Part shown: piece after piece, positions 24,663 through 32,894 of the stretch | Layout of the letters: each line of letters begins with the position of its first letter | Position numbering within the stretch: position 1 is the stretch's first letter | The notes under the pieces: generated by a model | Databases searched by the model: none | Told to the model about the DNA's origin: nothing | The model's input: the letters and a program-made list of their open reading frames with translations, nothing else | Source of the DNA: Streptomyces sp. TS71-3 | GTDB taxonomy: Bacteria; Actinomycetota; Actinomycetes; Streptomycetales; Streptomycetaceae | Assembly (NCBI RefSeq): GCF_018327685.1 | Contig: NZ_BNEL01000001.1 | Coordinates: forward strand, 1,488,001 to 1,552,000 | DNA length: 64,000 nt | Reading direction: 5' to 3' | Program-made: the position numbers and the translations under genes

Positions 24663-25811
24663 ATGAACAGTTATCCGGTATCACCGAACACCGTCCTGGC
24701 CAATGCGCTGTCGCACGCCATCGATGTGCTCACGCCTCGGGTAGTCGACTCTGCCCCTGAGCGCGTCGTGTTCATCATCGGAACACAGATCAACGGCTCA
24801 CCCCACATCGGAACCTCGCTGGTGCAGTCCCTCACCTTCGCAACTGCGGTCCGTGTCCGCGACAAATTCGGTCTACCGGCAGAAGCCTGGTTCAGCGCCC
24901 TCGACAACGCCCCGTACGAGATCGTCAGGGACAACGAGACCGGCCACCGCTACCAGCGCACCTACGCGCACGCGCTTGGCTCGCACGCCATCGGTGAACA
25001 GATCGACGCCCTGTACCTGCCGCTGTTCGCCACCCTCTCCTCACGCTTACGCGTGCCCTACTCCATTCACACCTACTCGCAGCAGCAGGCCGGCGAGCAC
25101 TTCCGCCAGACCTGGCTACGGGTGCTGCCCCGGATGGCGGCGGCCCGGTGGTGGCTGGCCCCATCAGCGGGCGTCGCGCACCTGCGGGTGACCTGCCCGC
25201 ACGCGGGTTGCGGCTGGGCCGAGAAGCACGCGGAGCGCACGACAATCCGGGAGAGCGGCGCCGACCATGCGAAGGTCACGGCCGTCTGTATCGAACACGG
25301 CACGTACGAAGTCACCCTCGATCGCTCTGGGAACGGATACCTCGACCTCGCCACCCTGTACCGGAACTTGGTGAAGGAACTCGACCTCTCGGGGAGTCGC
25401 GACACCCTGTATGCGATGGTCAAGGGCGGCGACTGGGTGTTCGGCTCCCAACTGGTGGATGGCGCCCTGCAAGCGGTCGGCCTCAACCCGAGGCAGATTC
25501 CGGCGCGGCTGTTCTGCCCGCAGATCGTCACCGACACCGGCGCCAAGCTGTCCAAGTCGCTCATCCGCGAGGGGCGTGCGGACTTGCCCGATGGAGCGGC
25601 CCCCTGGATGCTCGATACTCGGGAGTGGCCTGGCACGCTGCCCGATTTCGTCGAGCGACTCCTCGGCGTGGCCGAGGTCACTCTCTCGGATCCTCGGCAC
25701 TTCTTCCGCTCGTACTCGGCCGGAGAGATCGGCCGCATGATGACCGCGCCAGCAACAAGGAGCATCCCCGCCCCATGTCCGGAACCGCCGCCCCTCGCGT
25801 CCGCGAACTGA
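24663..25811 (+). CDS. Stand-alone class I aminoacyl-tRNA-synthetase-like protein
   Basis: This 382-aa protein shows both class I synthetase signatures: a HIGH-type motif SPHIGTS at residues 46-52 and a KMSKS-type motif AKLSKS at 294-299. Between them is a possible zinc ribbon (Cys178, Cys183, Cys209, His212). The arrangement recalls class I lysyl-tRNA synthetase (archaeal type), but that enzyme is some 500 aa and has a C-terminal anticodon-binding helical domain, absent here. Such truncated synthetases usually activate an amino acid for something other than normal tRNA charging. The last 37 bases overlap the ASCH gene, so the two are coupled. The amino acid and the acceptor are unknown. Confidence 0.75.
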   Translation: MNSYPVSPNTVLANALSHAIDVLTPRVVDSAPERVVFIIGTQINGSPHIGTSLVQSLTFATAVRVRDKFGLPAEAWFSALDNAPYEIVRDNETGHRYQRTYAHALGSHAIGEQIDALYLPLFATLSSRLRVPYSIHTYSQQQAGEHFRQTWLRVLPRMAAARWWLAPSAGVAHLRVTCPHAGCGWAEKHAERTTIRESGADHAKVTAVCIEHGTYEVTLDRSGNGYLDLATLYRNLVKELDLSGSRDTLYAMVKGGDWVFGSQLVDGALQAVGLNPRQIPARLFCPQIVTDTGAKLSKSLIREGRADLPDGAAPWMLDTREWPGTLPDFVERLLGVAEVTLSDPRHFFRSYSAGEIGRMMTAPATRSIPAPCPEPPPLASAN

Positions 25812-26134
25812 ACCTCTACCGCCGGTACTTCGATCTCGTCGCGGCCGGTAGGAAGTCGATTGAGGTCCGGGTCAAGTACCCGCGCCTCGCCGACCTCGCA
25901 GCGGGTGACGTGATCCGGTTCCGGATCAAGGCCACGCACGAGACGTGCGACGTGCGGGTGACCCGCGTCAACGAGTACAAGACCTTCGAGGCTCTGCTCG
26001 ACAGCGAGGGACCGGCGAACGTCAATCCCATGTCCAGCCGTGAGGAACAGCTCGCGAACATTCGGAGCATCTACGGCCCGGAGAAGGAAGCACTGGGTGC
26101 CCTCGCGATTGGAATAGAGCTGATCGAGGGGTGA
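25775..26134 (+). CDS. ASCH-domain protein
   Basis: This 119-aa protein is an almost bare ASCH domain: LNLYRRYFDLVAAGRKSIEVRVKYPRLADLAAGDVIRF carries the conserved Lys/Glu/Arg positions (within GRKSIEVRV), and VTRVNEYKTFEALL closes the barrel. ASCH folds are related to PUA, and are thought to bind RNA or act on modified nucleosides (N4-acetylcytidine amidohydrolase in E. coli). ATG at 25775 lies within the end of the synthetase-like gene. The pairing suggests a shared RNA or nucleoside-related task. A strong terminator follows. Confidence 0.82.
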   Translation: MSGTAAPRVRELNLYRRYFDLVAAGRKSIEVRVKYPRLADLAAGDVIRFRIKATHETCDVRVTRVNEYKTFEALLDSEGPANVNPMSSREEQLANIRSIYGPEKEALGALAIGIELIEG

Positions 26135-26171
26135 GCCTCGGGTCACTCGGCGCCCCCCCACACACAGACGA

Positions 26172-26203
26172 GTGGCGCCCAGGTGGGTTCGCCCGGGCGC
26201 CAC
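26172..26203 (+). terminator. Hairpin terminator of the synthetase-like/ASCH operon
   Basis: GTGGCGCCC at 26172-26180 pairs perfectly with GGGCGCCAC at 26195-26203, 37 bases after the ASCH stop. Confidence 0.75.
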
Positions 26204-26347
26204 CATGCCCGTCCCTTGTGCGCGGATAGCAATCGGCGTCCGCTAAGGAAGTAATCGGCCCGATCCGCTCCTACTACGCATCGCCAACGGCACGCGCACT
26301 AATGACCGCGTGATCCAGGGAAAGCGCCAAATGCCCGACAGTATAGG

Positions 26348-26490
26348 CCCGTAAAGACTCAAGGGCACGCACGGGCCGTCGTCACTGGCTACGACAAGCG
26401 CGGCTCTGTTTTCCTCGGCACCATTACCGCCGCCAGCCTCATCATCTGGCTCCGCACACTGATCGCCCGGACAGGACTTGTCAGTCAGGC
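26348..26490 (+). pseudogene. IS5-type transposase 3' remnant
   Basis: In the frame starting around 26348 the DNA reads HARAVVTGYDKRGSVFLGT then ITAASLIIWLRTLIA. This matches the usual C-terminal end of IS5-family DDE transposases (RYDKRGYVFLGT..AAALVIWLR). No catalytic part and no start codon is present upstream, and the usual stop after the WLR segment is lost, so only a decayed tail remains. The rest of the 431-base gap between the ASCH gene and the phosphotransferase (26204-26347) shows no feature. Confidence 0.6.
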
Positions 26491-26565
26491 GTCAGCAGTG
26501 TGGGTAAGTTCAGGCGAGGAGTCGTTCGACGGTGGCACCGCGGTGATTGCTGTGGGCCGCGGCGG

Positions 26566-27501
26566 TCATCGAGTTGCTTGGGGCCGGGGCGCTTCTGCGG
26601 TCAGGCCCGCGTAGGCCTCGGCGAGGCCCTCTTCATTATCTGCTGCGGATCGAGCACCCCGAACAATTCCCCTGTCCAGGCGGGCGGCGAAGTAGATGGC
26701 GTTGCACATCCACCGCAGCTTGACGAAAGCGTCGAGGTGAGCGAGTTCCTCGCAGGCCTCAGGGGATACTCGCTTGTAGCCGTCCAACGCCCAGTCCAGC
26801 ACGCGTGGATGGTGGCGCGTGATCACCGCCAGGCTGCCCAGGTCGTAGAGCCGCGGAGCCTGCATCGCAGCTGACCAGTCGATGAGTCCGTCCAGAGGGA
26901 TGCGGCCGTCTTCCAGCCGGAAGCCGCCCAGTCCCGGATCGCCGTGGACCACACCGATGCGTAGCTGCCTGCGCATAGAGATACCGCGGGCGTCGTCCAG
27001 GGCTCGCGCCGCCGCGTCGCGGATCTTCGCCGTCATGGGAATGTCCCGCAGACAGGCATCGGCCCACGTCCACGGCCAGGCGAACTGTTCGCACAGTCCC
27101 GCGTCCTCGTCTCCGAGCGCCCGGTGTGCGCGAGCCAGGGTCTCTCCCACGCGCCGAGCGTCTGCGGGTGACGCGGTGTCGGGTGGTCGGCCCGGCACGT
27201 ATTCGAGTAGCGCGAGTACCCCTTCGGGGAGGTCCACGGCCAGGCTCCCGTCCCGTGCCGAAACGGGTGGGCCGCTGGGAAAGCCGCGGGAGGAGGCCGC
27301 TACAGCCGCCCTGAGTCCGCCCCGGAAGGCGTCGGCGTCGCCGGAGTCGGCGAGCTTGGCCACGTACCGGCCGGGGTTGTGGACGGGCCCGGCGAGGTGG
27401 ACCAGCCAAGTGGTCGAGTTCCAGCCGCCGGGAAGGTCTTCGATCGATGTCACGGAGGCGTCCCAGTGAGCGAGTACGGCCCTCAACCGCTCGGCGTCCA
27501 T
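26566..27501 (-). CDS. Phosphotransferase-family (APH/ChoK-like) protein with altered catalytic loop
   Basis: This 311-aa protein has the bilobal aminoglycoside/choline kinase-like fold: DLPGGWNSTTWLV near the N-terminus, LLEYVPGRPP hinge, GVVHGDPGLGGF catalytic loop and LIDWSAAM for the metal Asp. In active members the loop reads HGDxxxxN; here the Asn position is Gly, so activity or metal binding may be changed. ATG at 27501 is preferred over an upstream in-frame start because GGAGG lies six bases ahead. Its neighbours are the IS5 remnant and PolX, so the context gives no substrate. Confidence 0.8.
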   Translation of the reverse strand: MDAERLRAVLAHWDASVTSIEDLPGGWNSTTWLVHLAGPVHNPGRYVAKLADSGDADAFRGGLRAAVAASSRGFPSGPPVSARDGSLAVDLPEGVLALLEYVPGRPPDTASPADARRVGETLARAHRALGDEDAGLCEQFAWPWTWADACLRDIPMTAKIRDAAARALDDARGISMRRQLRIGVVHGDPGLGGFRLEDGRIPLDGLIDWSAAMQAPRLYDLGSLAVITRHHPRVLDWALDGYKRVSPEACEELAHLDAFVKLRWMCNAIYFAARLDRGIVRGARSAADNEEGLAEAYAGLTAEAPRPQATR

Positions 27502-27746
27502 GTGCGCCTCCACTCCCGACGAGATCGCCCGCAACACCAGTGGACGGGGCCGGCCCGCCGCGCCGCGCGTCCCTCACCCTCGAAGACCTGGCGGCGGCGC
27601 ACAGCCGCCCTCAGACAAACTACCCCGATAACACTCAATCGAGTTCAGTAGTCGCCTGCCGTGACGCCACACGGGCGACACTGGTCCGGCCACTCCGCCA
27701 TGGGATAGCCGCCATGATCTGCCTGACCAGACTCCACAGAAACCGC

Positions 27747-29474
27747 CTACCCCCGGCGCCCCTTCCGGAGGAACCGCCGCAACCGCGCCAGCGGCCACGT
27801 GTTGATGACGTCCGCCGTGGTGAGCCACCCGCGCTGGGCCGTGCCCACCCCTAGACGCATGTGGTCGAGATGCAGCACGGAGTGCGCATCGGTGGACACC
27901 GCGAACTTCGCACCGAACTCCTTCGCCCGCAGGATGTCCTCGTCGCGCAGATCGAGCCGTTCCGGCTGCGCGTTGACCTCCAGCGCCGTCCCGGTGCGGG
28001 CGCAGGCCGCGAACACCTCGTCCCAGTCCGCGTCCACGGGCTGCCGCCTGCCGATCATCCGGGCCGTCGGATGGCCGATGACGTTCACGTACGGGTGCTC
28101 GCAGGCGCGCACCAGACGCCGCGTCATGGCCCGCTTGCCGAGGCCGAAGTGCGAGTGCAGCGAGGCCACGCGGATGTCGAAGCCGGCGAGGAACTCCTCG
28201 GGCCAGTCCACCTCGCCGTCCGGGCCGATGTTCAGCTCCGTGCCGTGCAGCAGCCGCATGCCGCGGTGCGCGCCGTCCAGCTCCCGCACCCGGGCGCGCT
28301 GCGCCAGCGCCTTCTCGTCCGTCATCCGCTGCATGTACAGGTCGGGGGCGTGGTCGGTGACGGCGTAGTAGCGGTAGCCGCGCCGTGCGGCGGCCTCGAC
28401 CATCTCCTCCAGGGACGCGATGCCGTCGGTGAGGGAGGTGTGGGTGTGCAGGTCGCCGCGGATGTCCCGCTCGGTCACCACCTCGGGCAGCTCGCCCGCG
28501 AGGGCCGCCTCGATCTCGCCGCGGTCCTCGCGGAGCGTCGGCGGGATCCACGGCAGGCCGAGCCGCGCGTAGACCTCCTCCTCGGTACGGGACGCGACCT
28601 GCCGGTCGCTCTCGATCTCGAACAGCCCGTACTCGGACAGCTTCAGGCCCTTGCGTACGGCGATCGTGCGGGTGCGGATGTTGTGGGCCTTGGAACCGGT
28701 GAAGTACTGGAGCCCGGCGCCCCACGACTCGGGCGGCAGTACCCGCAAGTCCACCTGCACGCCCTGGACGGTGCGGATCGACGTCTTCTTGGTGCCCCGC
28801 GCGATGACCTCGGCGGTGGACGGCAGCTCGCCGAGCGCGGCCATGAAGGGCGCCGAGTCGTCCGCGGCGACGAGGATGTCGATGTCGCCGATGGTCTCCT
28901 TCACCCGGCGCAGCGAACCGGCGAAGGTGCACTGCGCGCAGCCGGTCAGCCGGGACATCTCCGTGACGATCTCCTCCGCGGGGTCCATCGCGACGCCCAG
29001 CGGGATACGGGTGCCGGCCTGCTCCATCAGCTCGATGCCGTGCTGGATGTTCTCGGCGGTCTTCCTGCCGAAGCCCTTGAGGTCGCCGAGCCGGTCCGCA
29101 CGGATCGCCTCGGACAGCTCGGCCACCGAGGAGACGTGCAGTTCCTCGTAGAGCGTCAGGGCCTTCTTGGGGCCCAGCGTGGGGATGGTGATCAGCTCCC
29201 GGACCCCGGCAGGGATCTTCTGGCGGCGCTCCTCCACCACCTCCATGGAGCCGGTGCGCAGGTATTCCTCCACCTTGTCGGCGATCGACCTGCCGACCCC
29301 GGGGATCTTCCGCAGCTCCTTGGGTTCGAGACGGGAGACGTCCGCGGGGTGGCCGCCTATCGCGCGGGCCGCCTTCTCGTAGGCGCGCGCCTTGAAGGCG
29401 TCGCCTCCCGTGATCGCGATGAGGTCCGCGTACTCCTGGAGGAGGGCCTCGACCTCGTCATTGGACCGGGCCAT
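27747..29474 (-). CDS. polX: PolX-family DNA polymerase with PHP domain
   Basis: This 575-aa protein has the bacterial PolX layout. HhH repeats (KIPGVGRSIADKV, IPTLGPKKALTLYEEL, KGFGRKTAENI) lead into the nucleotidyltransferase domain with catalytic Asp pair TIGDIDILVA and third Asp in VQVDLRVL. From about residue 335 a PHP domain follows (GDLHTHTSLTDG, VTDHAPDL, HGTELNI, SLHSHFG, VSTDAHS) with a full set of metal ligands, giving 3'-5' exonuclease or AP-endonuclease activity. Its role is base-excision or gap repair. ATG at 29474 sits seven bases after TAGACT, a good -10 sequence, so the mRNA is probably leaderless. Confidence 0.95.
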   Translation of the reverse strand: MARSNDEVEALLQEYADLIAITGGDAFKARAYEKAARAIGGHPADVSRLEPKELRKIPGVGRSIADKVEEYLRTGSMEVVEERRQKIPAGVRELITIPTLGPKKALTLYEELHVSSVAELSEAIRADRLGDLKGFGRKTAENIQHGIELMEQAGTRIPLGVAMDPAEEIVTEMSRLTGCAQCTFAGSLRRVKETIGDIDILVAADDSAPFMAALGELPSTAEVIARGTKKTSIRTVQGVQVDLRVLPPESWGAGLQYFTGSKAHNIRTRTIAVRKGLKLSEYGLFEIESDRQVASRTEEEVYARLGLPWIPPTLREDRGEIEAALAGELPEVVTERDIRGDLHTHTSLTDGIASLEEMVEAAARRGYRYYAVTDHAPDLYMQRMTDEKALAQRARVRELDGAHRGMRLLHGTELNIGPDGEVDWPEEFLAGFDIRVASLHSHFGLGKRAMTRRLVRACEHPYVNVIGHPTARMIGRRQPVDADWDEVFAACARTGTALEVNAQPERLDLRDEDILRAKEFGAKFAVSTDAHSVLHLDHMRLGVGTAQRGWLTTADVINTWPLARLRRFLRKGRRG

Positions 29475-29479
29475 GGCTC

Positions 29480-29488
29480 CCAGTCTAG
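29480..29488 (-). promoter_or_regulatory. Likely leaderless -10 box of polX
   Basis: On the minus strand TAGACT ends about seven bases before the ATG, too close for a ribosome site. Transcription would begin at or next to the start codon. Confidence 0.45.
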
Positions 29489-29517
29489 GAGCGGGTATGT
29501 CCGGTATGCCACACGGT

Positions 29518-29565
29518 GCCGTGGCGCCGCGGCGCCGTGGCACCGTGGCGCCGTGGCACCGTGGC
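29518..29565. repeat. Six tandem 8-base repeats
   Basis: Units GCCGTGGC, GCCGCGGC, GCCGTGGC, ACCGTGGC, GCCGTGGC and ACCGTGGC run without gaps between the polX promoter and the terminator of the phospholipase gene. Confidence 0.85.
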
Positions 29566-29572
29566 GCTGGGA

Positions 29573-29600
29573 CCCCCGGGCCGGCCGCCCGGCCCGGGGG
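29573..29600 (-). terminator. Hairpin terminator of the phospholipase gene
   Basis: A perfect 11-bp stem (29573-29583 with 29590-29600) with a six-base loop lies nine bases beyond the stop codon of the minus-strand gene. Confidence 0.8.
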
Positions 29601-29608
29601 AGCCGGTT

Positions 29609-31096
29609 TCAGGAGGTACGCGGGCGGGAACCCGGCTCCTGCTTCGGCAGGTGCTGGCCGCTGGTGGGAGCGGTCGGCAGGGGGAACTGGCTGCTCTGGT
29701 ACTTGGACAGGTTGAACTGGCCGTTGGTGTCCGGCAGCGACGGGATCTTCCTGCTGGTGTCGTGGAACCGGAAGGCGGAGGTCAGGTCGCCGACCGCGCC
29801 GCGGCGCCAGGCGCTGATGTTGGTCTCCCGCACCCCGGTGACGTGCTCCAGGAACTTCAGCTGCGAGGTGTGGTCGGAGACCTCGGAGCACACCCAGCCG
29901 CCCACCGTCCACGGCGAGACGATGACGCAGGGCACCCGGAAGCCGAGGCCGACGGGCAGCCCGCCGCCGTCCACGCCGGTCGCGGACGTCTTGGTGACGA
30001 ACTCGCCGGGGGTGCCGGCCGGCGGCGTCGGCGGGACGACGTGGTCGAACATGCCGTCGTTCTCGTCGTAGGACAGGATGAAGGCGGTCTTCGCCCAGAC
30101 GTCCGGGTTGGACGCGATGGCGTCGATGATGCTGGACACGAACGTGGCACCGGCGGCCGGTGAGCCGGACGGGTGCTCGTCGTAGCCGGACGGCGGGAGG
30201 ATCCAGCTCACCGTCGGCAGCTTGTCGTTGAGGGCGTCGTACTCGAACTGCCCCAGCGGCGAGGAGGCCATCGCCTGGTCATGCAGCGGGTCGCCCGGCT
30301 GGGCGTTGAAGTACTGCGCGATGTGCTGGAGCGTCGGCAGCCCCGTGGCACCGTCCGGGTGGTAGAACTTCCAGCTCACACCGGCTTCGGTCAGCCGCTC
30401 GGGGTAGGTCTTGAAGGAGTACTGGGCGTTGGGCGCGCCGGTGGTGAGGGACGGGCCGCCGGCCACGCCGTCGGGGTCGACGGTGCCCGCCAGCCACATG
30501 TGGCGGTTCGGCCCGGTGGGGCCGAGCACCGAGCAGTGGTAGTGGTCCAGGATCGTGAAGGCCTCGGCCAGCGCGAACTGGAAGGGGATGTCCTCGCGGG
30601 TGAAGTAGCCCATGACGTACGGGCCGTTCTTGCCGTCCGCGGCGCGGTGCGCGGGCAGCCACTGGTCCATCTTGCCGCCGTTCAGCGCCTGGTGCTGGAC
30701 GGCCCACTCGTGGCTGGTGGAGGGGATCACCTGGGCCGCGGTGGTGCGGGTGTCGAGCCGGTAGGGCAGCAGCTTGCCCGCCGGGGAGGCCGGGTCGGGC
30801 TGCTCGAAGACGGAGTCGCCGTTCGGGAGCCGCACCGCCTTGGGGTCACCGAAGCCGCGCACCCCCGACAGGGTGCCGTAGTAGTGGTCGAAGCTGCGGT
30901 TCTCCTGCATGAGGAGCACCACGTGCTCGATGTCGTTGAGCTGCCCGTGCCTGGCCGGCTCCGCGACGGCCTTGCGGATGTTGGGGGGCAGGACCGTGTC
31001 GGTCGCGGCGAGCGCGCCGACCGTGGCCGCGGAGCCCAGAAGTCTGCGCCGGGTCAGGCCCGTCCTCTCGGAGCGTGCGGGGGAGTTGTCGTTCAT
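29609..31096 (-). CDS. Tat-exported phospholipase C-type phosphoesterase
   Basis: This 495-aa protein starts with a twin-arginine signal (LTRRRLLGSAATVGALAA). The mature domain is the bacterial non-haemolytic phospholipase C/acid phosphatase AcpA type: VVLLMQENRSFDHYYGTL (metal Glu/Asn), GGKMDQW, PTGPNRHMW, LSYDENDGMFDHVVPP and GFRVPCVIVSPW. Such enzymes cleave phosphodiesters or phospholipids outside the cell for phosphate supply and fold in the cytoplasm before export. ATG at 31096 follows AAAGGA. I found no convincing PhoP box upstream. Confidence 0.92.
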   Translation of the reverse strand: MNDNSPARSERTGLTRRRLLGSAATVGALAATDTVLPPNIRKAVAEPARHGQLNDIEHVVLLMQENRSFDHYYGTLSGVRGFGDPKAVRLPNGDSVFEQPDPASPAGKLLPYRLDTRTTAAQVIPSTSHEWAVQHQALNGGKMDQWLPAHRAADGKNGPYVMGYFTREDIPFQFALAEAFTILDHYHCSVLGPTGPNRHMWLAGTVDPDGVAGGPSLTTGAPNAQYSFKTYPERLTEAGVSWKFYHPDGATGLPTLQHIAQYFNAQPGDPLHDQAMASSPLGQFEYDALNDKLPTVSWILPPSGYDEHPSGSPAAGATFVSSIIDAIASNPDVWAKTAFILSYDENDGMFDHVVPPTPPAGTPGEFVTKTSATGVDGGGLPVGLGFRVPCVIVSPWTVGGWVCSEVSDHTSQLKFLEHVTGVRETNISAWRRGAVGDLTSAFRFHDTSRKIPSLPDTNGQFNLSKYQSSQFPLPTAPTSGQHLPKQEPGSRPRTS

Positions 31097-31404
31097 CGAG
31101 GTCCTTTCGAGACCGGCCAGGAGCCGATGAGGGGGGCCTCGACACCCTCGCGCCGCCGTGTGGTGATCACTCGGGTGACCGGGTGGCCAACGGCTTAAAT
31201 GTGGCTGAAACCGCGCACAGGTTGTTGCCCGGCATATCGTCATACTCCTGTGCTTCGCCCGGAGTTCGGCCAGGGGTCGCCGGATGAACGGGCGGGTTGC
31301 GGGACCGTCCGCGGGGTGCGGTCGCGAAGGTCCACGGGGGTGCGGTCGCTACGGACTCCGGGCGCGCCACTCCGATGCTCCCGCGCCGGCCTTCACAGCG
31401 GCGC
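31097..31404. other. Divergent intergenic region, no gene seen
   Basis: This region separates the phospholipase start and the aldo/keto reductase promoter. It has a mildly A+T-richer stretch at about 31190-31250 (TTAAATGTGGC, GGCATATCGTCATACTC) that probably holds the phospholipase promoter. No reading frame is convincing. Confidence 0.4.
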
Positions 31405-31442
31405 TTGACCTGGAGCGCGCTCCAGATCCGAGCATGGTCGCC
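31405..31442 (+). promoter_or_regulatory. MerR-type promoter with 19-base spacer
   Basis: A -35 TTGACC (31405-31410) is followed by the perfect 16-base palindrome CTGGAGCGCGCTCCAG (31410-31425). The -10 position at a 19-base spacing is GAGCAT (31430-31435). An over-long spacer with a dyad inside it is the mark of promoters untwisted by MerR-family activators. A start about seven bases further on would fall at the ATG at 31443. The MerR gene lies two genes along the same transcript. Confidence 0.7.
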
Positions 31443-32381
31443 ATGGACACCGACAACCCCCAGATCGTCCTCGGGGCGATGGAATTCGGCACCCGCGTCA
31501 CCTCCGACCAGGCCTTCGCGGTCCTCGACTCCTTCGTCGCCGGCGGCGGTGTCTGGATCGACACCGCGAACTGCTACTCCTTCTGGGCCGACCCCAGCGG
31601 CGTCGGCGGCGCCAGCGAGCGCGTCATCGGCGCGTGGCTCCGGGCCCGCCCGGGTGCGCGCGAGACGGTGCGGATCGCGACGAAGGTCCGGCAGAACCCG
31701 CTCGTCCCGCACTCCTGGCCAAAGAGCGCCGAAGGACTCTCCGCGCGCGCCGTCCACGCCGGCGTTCAGGAGAGCCTGGAGCGCCTGGGAGTCGATCACG
31801 TCGACCTGCTCTGGGCCCACGCCGAGGACCGCACGGTGCCGCTGGAGGAGACGGTCGGCGCCTTCGGCGAGTTGGCGGCGAAGGGGGTGGCCCTGCGGAT
31901 CGGGGCCGCGAACCACGCCGCCTGGCGCGTCGAGCGCGCCCGGTCGCTCGCGCGGGAGCAGGGCGTGGAGGCGTGGACGGCGCTGCAACTGCGCCACTCC
32001 CTCGTCCAGCCGCGCCCGCTCACCCCCGTCGCGGAGGCCGGCCACCGCATGCTCGCCGCCGAGGACCTGGACCACGCTCGCTCCGAGGGGCTCGCCGTGT
32101 GGTCGTACAGCTCGCTGATGTGGGGTTCCTACGTACGCCCTGACAAGCCGCTGCCGGAAACCTACGATCACCCCGGGACCGCCCGGGTGCTCGCGGTCCT
32201 GGACGACATCGCCGGCGAGCTCTCGGCCACCAGGAACCAGGTCGTCCTCGCGTGGCTGATGCGGCAGGGCATCGATCCCATCGTCGGCGCGAGCCGGGTG
32301 GAGCAGATCGAGGAGGCACTCGCCGGGCGGCGCCTGCGGCTCGGCGACGAGCACCTGGCGCGCTTCGCCGAAGCGCGGTAG
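31443..32381 (+). CDS. Aldo/keto reductase
   Basis: This 312-aa TIM-barrel oxidoreductase has the tetrad Asp and Tyr in VWIDTANCYSFW, Lys in IATKVRQN and His in LLWAHAEDRT, and a C-terminal NADPH-site segment (PIVGASRVEQIEEAL). ATG at 31443 is chosen because the MerR-type promoter would start transcription there; ATG at 31434 is the alternative and adds three residues. The MerR gene follows 22 bases later, so this is a regulator-controlled enzyme pair, probably responding to a reactive carbonyl or drug. The substrate is unknown. Confidence 0.9.
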   Translation: MDTDNPQIVLGAMEFGTRVTSDQAFAVLDSFVAGGGVWIDTANCYSFWADPSGVGGASERVIGAWLRARPGARETVRIATKVRQNPLVPHSWPKSAEGLSARAVHAGVQESLERLGVDHVDLLWAHAEDRTVPLEETVGAFGELAAKGVALRIGAANHAAWRVERARSLAREQGVEAWTALQLRHSLVQPRPLTPVAEAGHRMLAAEDLDHARSEGLAVWSYSSLMWGSYVRPDKPLPETYDHPGTARVLAVLDDIAGELSATRNQVVLAWLMRQGIDPIVGASRVEQIEEALAGRRLRLGDEHLARFAEAR

Positions 32382-32403
32382 CGGCGGTCCCAGGAGGAGC
32401 CCC

Positions 32404-32853
32404 ATGACCACCCTCACCCCGGCAGCGGCCGCCGGCCGCACCGGCGTCTCCATCGACACGCTCCGCTACTACGAGCGCGAAGGGCTCATCGGCCCGATCC
32501 GGCGCACCACCGGCGGGCGCAGGGCCTACACCGATGAGGACGTCTTCTGGATCGGCCTGGTCACGTGCTTCCGCGAGGCGGGTCTCGGCATCGCGGACGT
32601 GCGGGGGTTCGTCGCCATCCTGCGCGCCGAGCACTCCGCGCAGGACCGGGTCGCGTTCCTGCGCGACCGGCGTGCCGCCCTGGAGCAGCGGGTGGCGGCG
32701 CTCTCCCGGGCCATCGGGGTCCTCGACGAGAAGATCGCCTACTACGGCTCGGCGCCGGAGCCCGAGCCCGAGCCCGAGTCCGAGCCGGAGGCGGAGCCGG
32801 TGCCGGTGCCGGTGCCGCAGCCGGGTGCGGTTCGGCTCGACGATACGGCCTGA
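32404..32853 (+). CDS. MerR-family regulator
   Basis: This 149-aa regulator has the MerR winged helix at the N-terminus (AAAAGRTGVSIDTLRYYEREGLIGPIRR) and a dimerisation coiled coil (about 80-115). It has no metal-binding cysteine cluster; the single Cys in LVTCFREAG is inside the helix region. A Glu/Pro and Val/Pro repeat tail (EPEPEPES, EPVPVPVPQ) replaces a ligand domain. AGGAGGAGCC precedes the ATG. It is cotranscribed with the aldo/keto reductase and probably controls their shared promoter. Confidence 0.92.
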   Translation: MTTLTPAAAAGRTGVSIDTLRYYEREGLIGPIRRTTGGRRAYTDEDVFWIGLVTCFREAGLGIADVRGFVAILRAEHSAQDRVAFLRDRRAALEQRVAALSRAIGVLDEKIAYYGSAPEPEPEPESEPEAEPVPVPVPQPGAVRLDDTA

Positions 32854-32894
32854 TCCGGACAAGAGGGCCTGGGCTCCCTCCCTGCCCGCGGACC

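Noticed and set aside
26204..26347. tRNA or attachment site next to the IS5 remnant
   Set aside because: No cloverleaf or T-arm sequence could be found and no direct repeat of this stretch was noticed at the other end of the 22-27 kb patch.
29518..29565. CRISPR-like array
   Set aside because: Units are eight bases without spacers; none of the short tandem arrays in the window has repeat-spacer structure, and no cas gene is present.
31130..31175. Possible PHO box upstream of the phospholipase gene
   Set aside because: GTCACC and ATCACC occur but at a 12-base step, not the 11-base step of PhoP direct repeats, and a third unit is missing.
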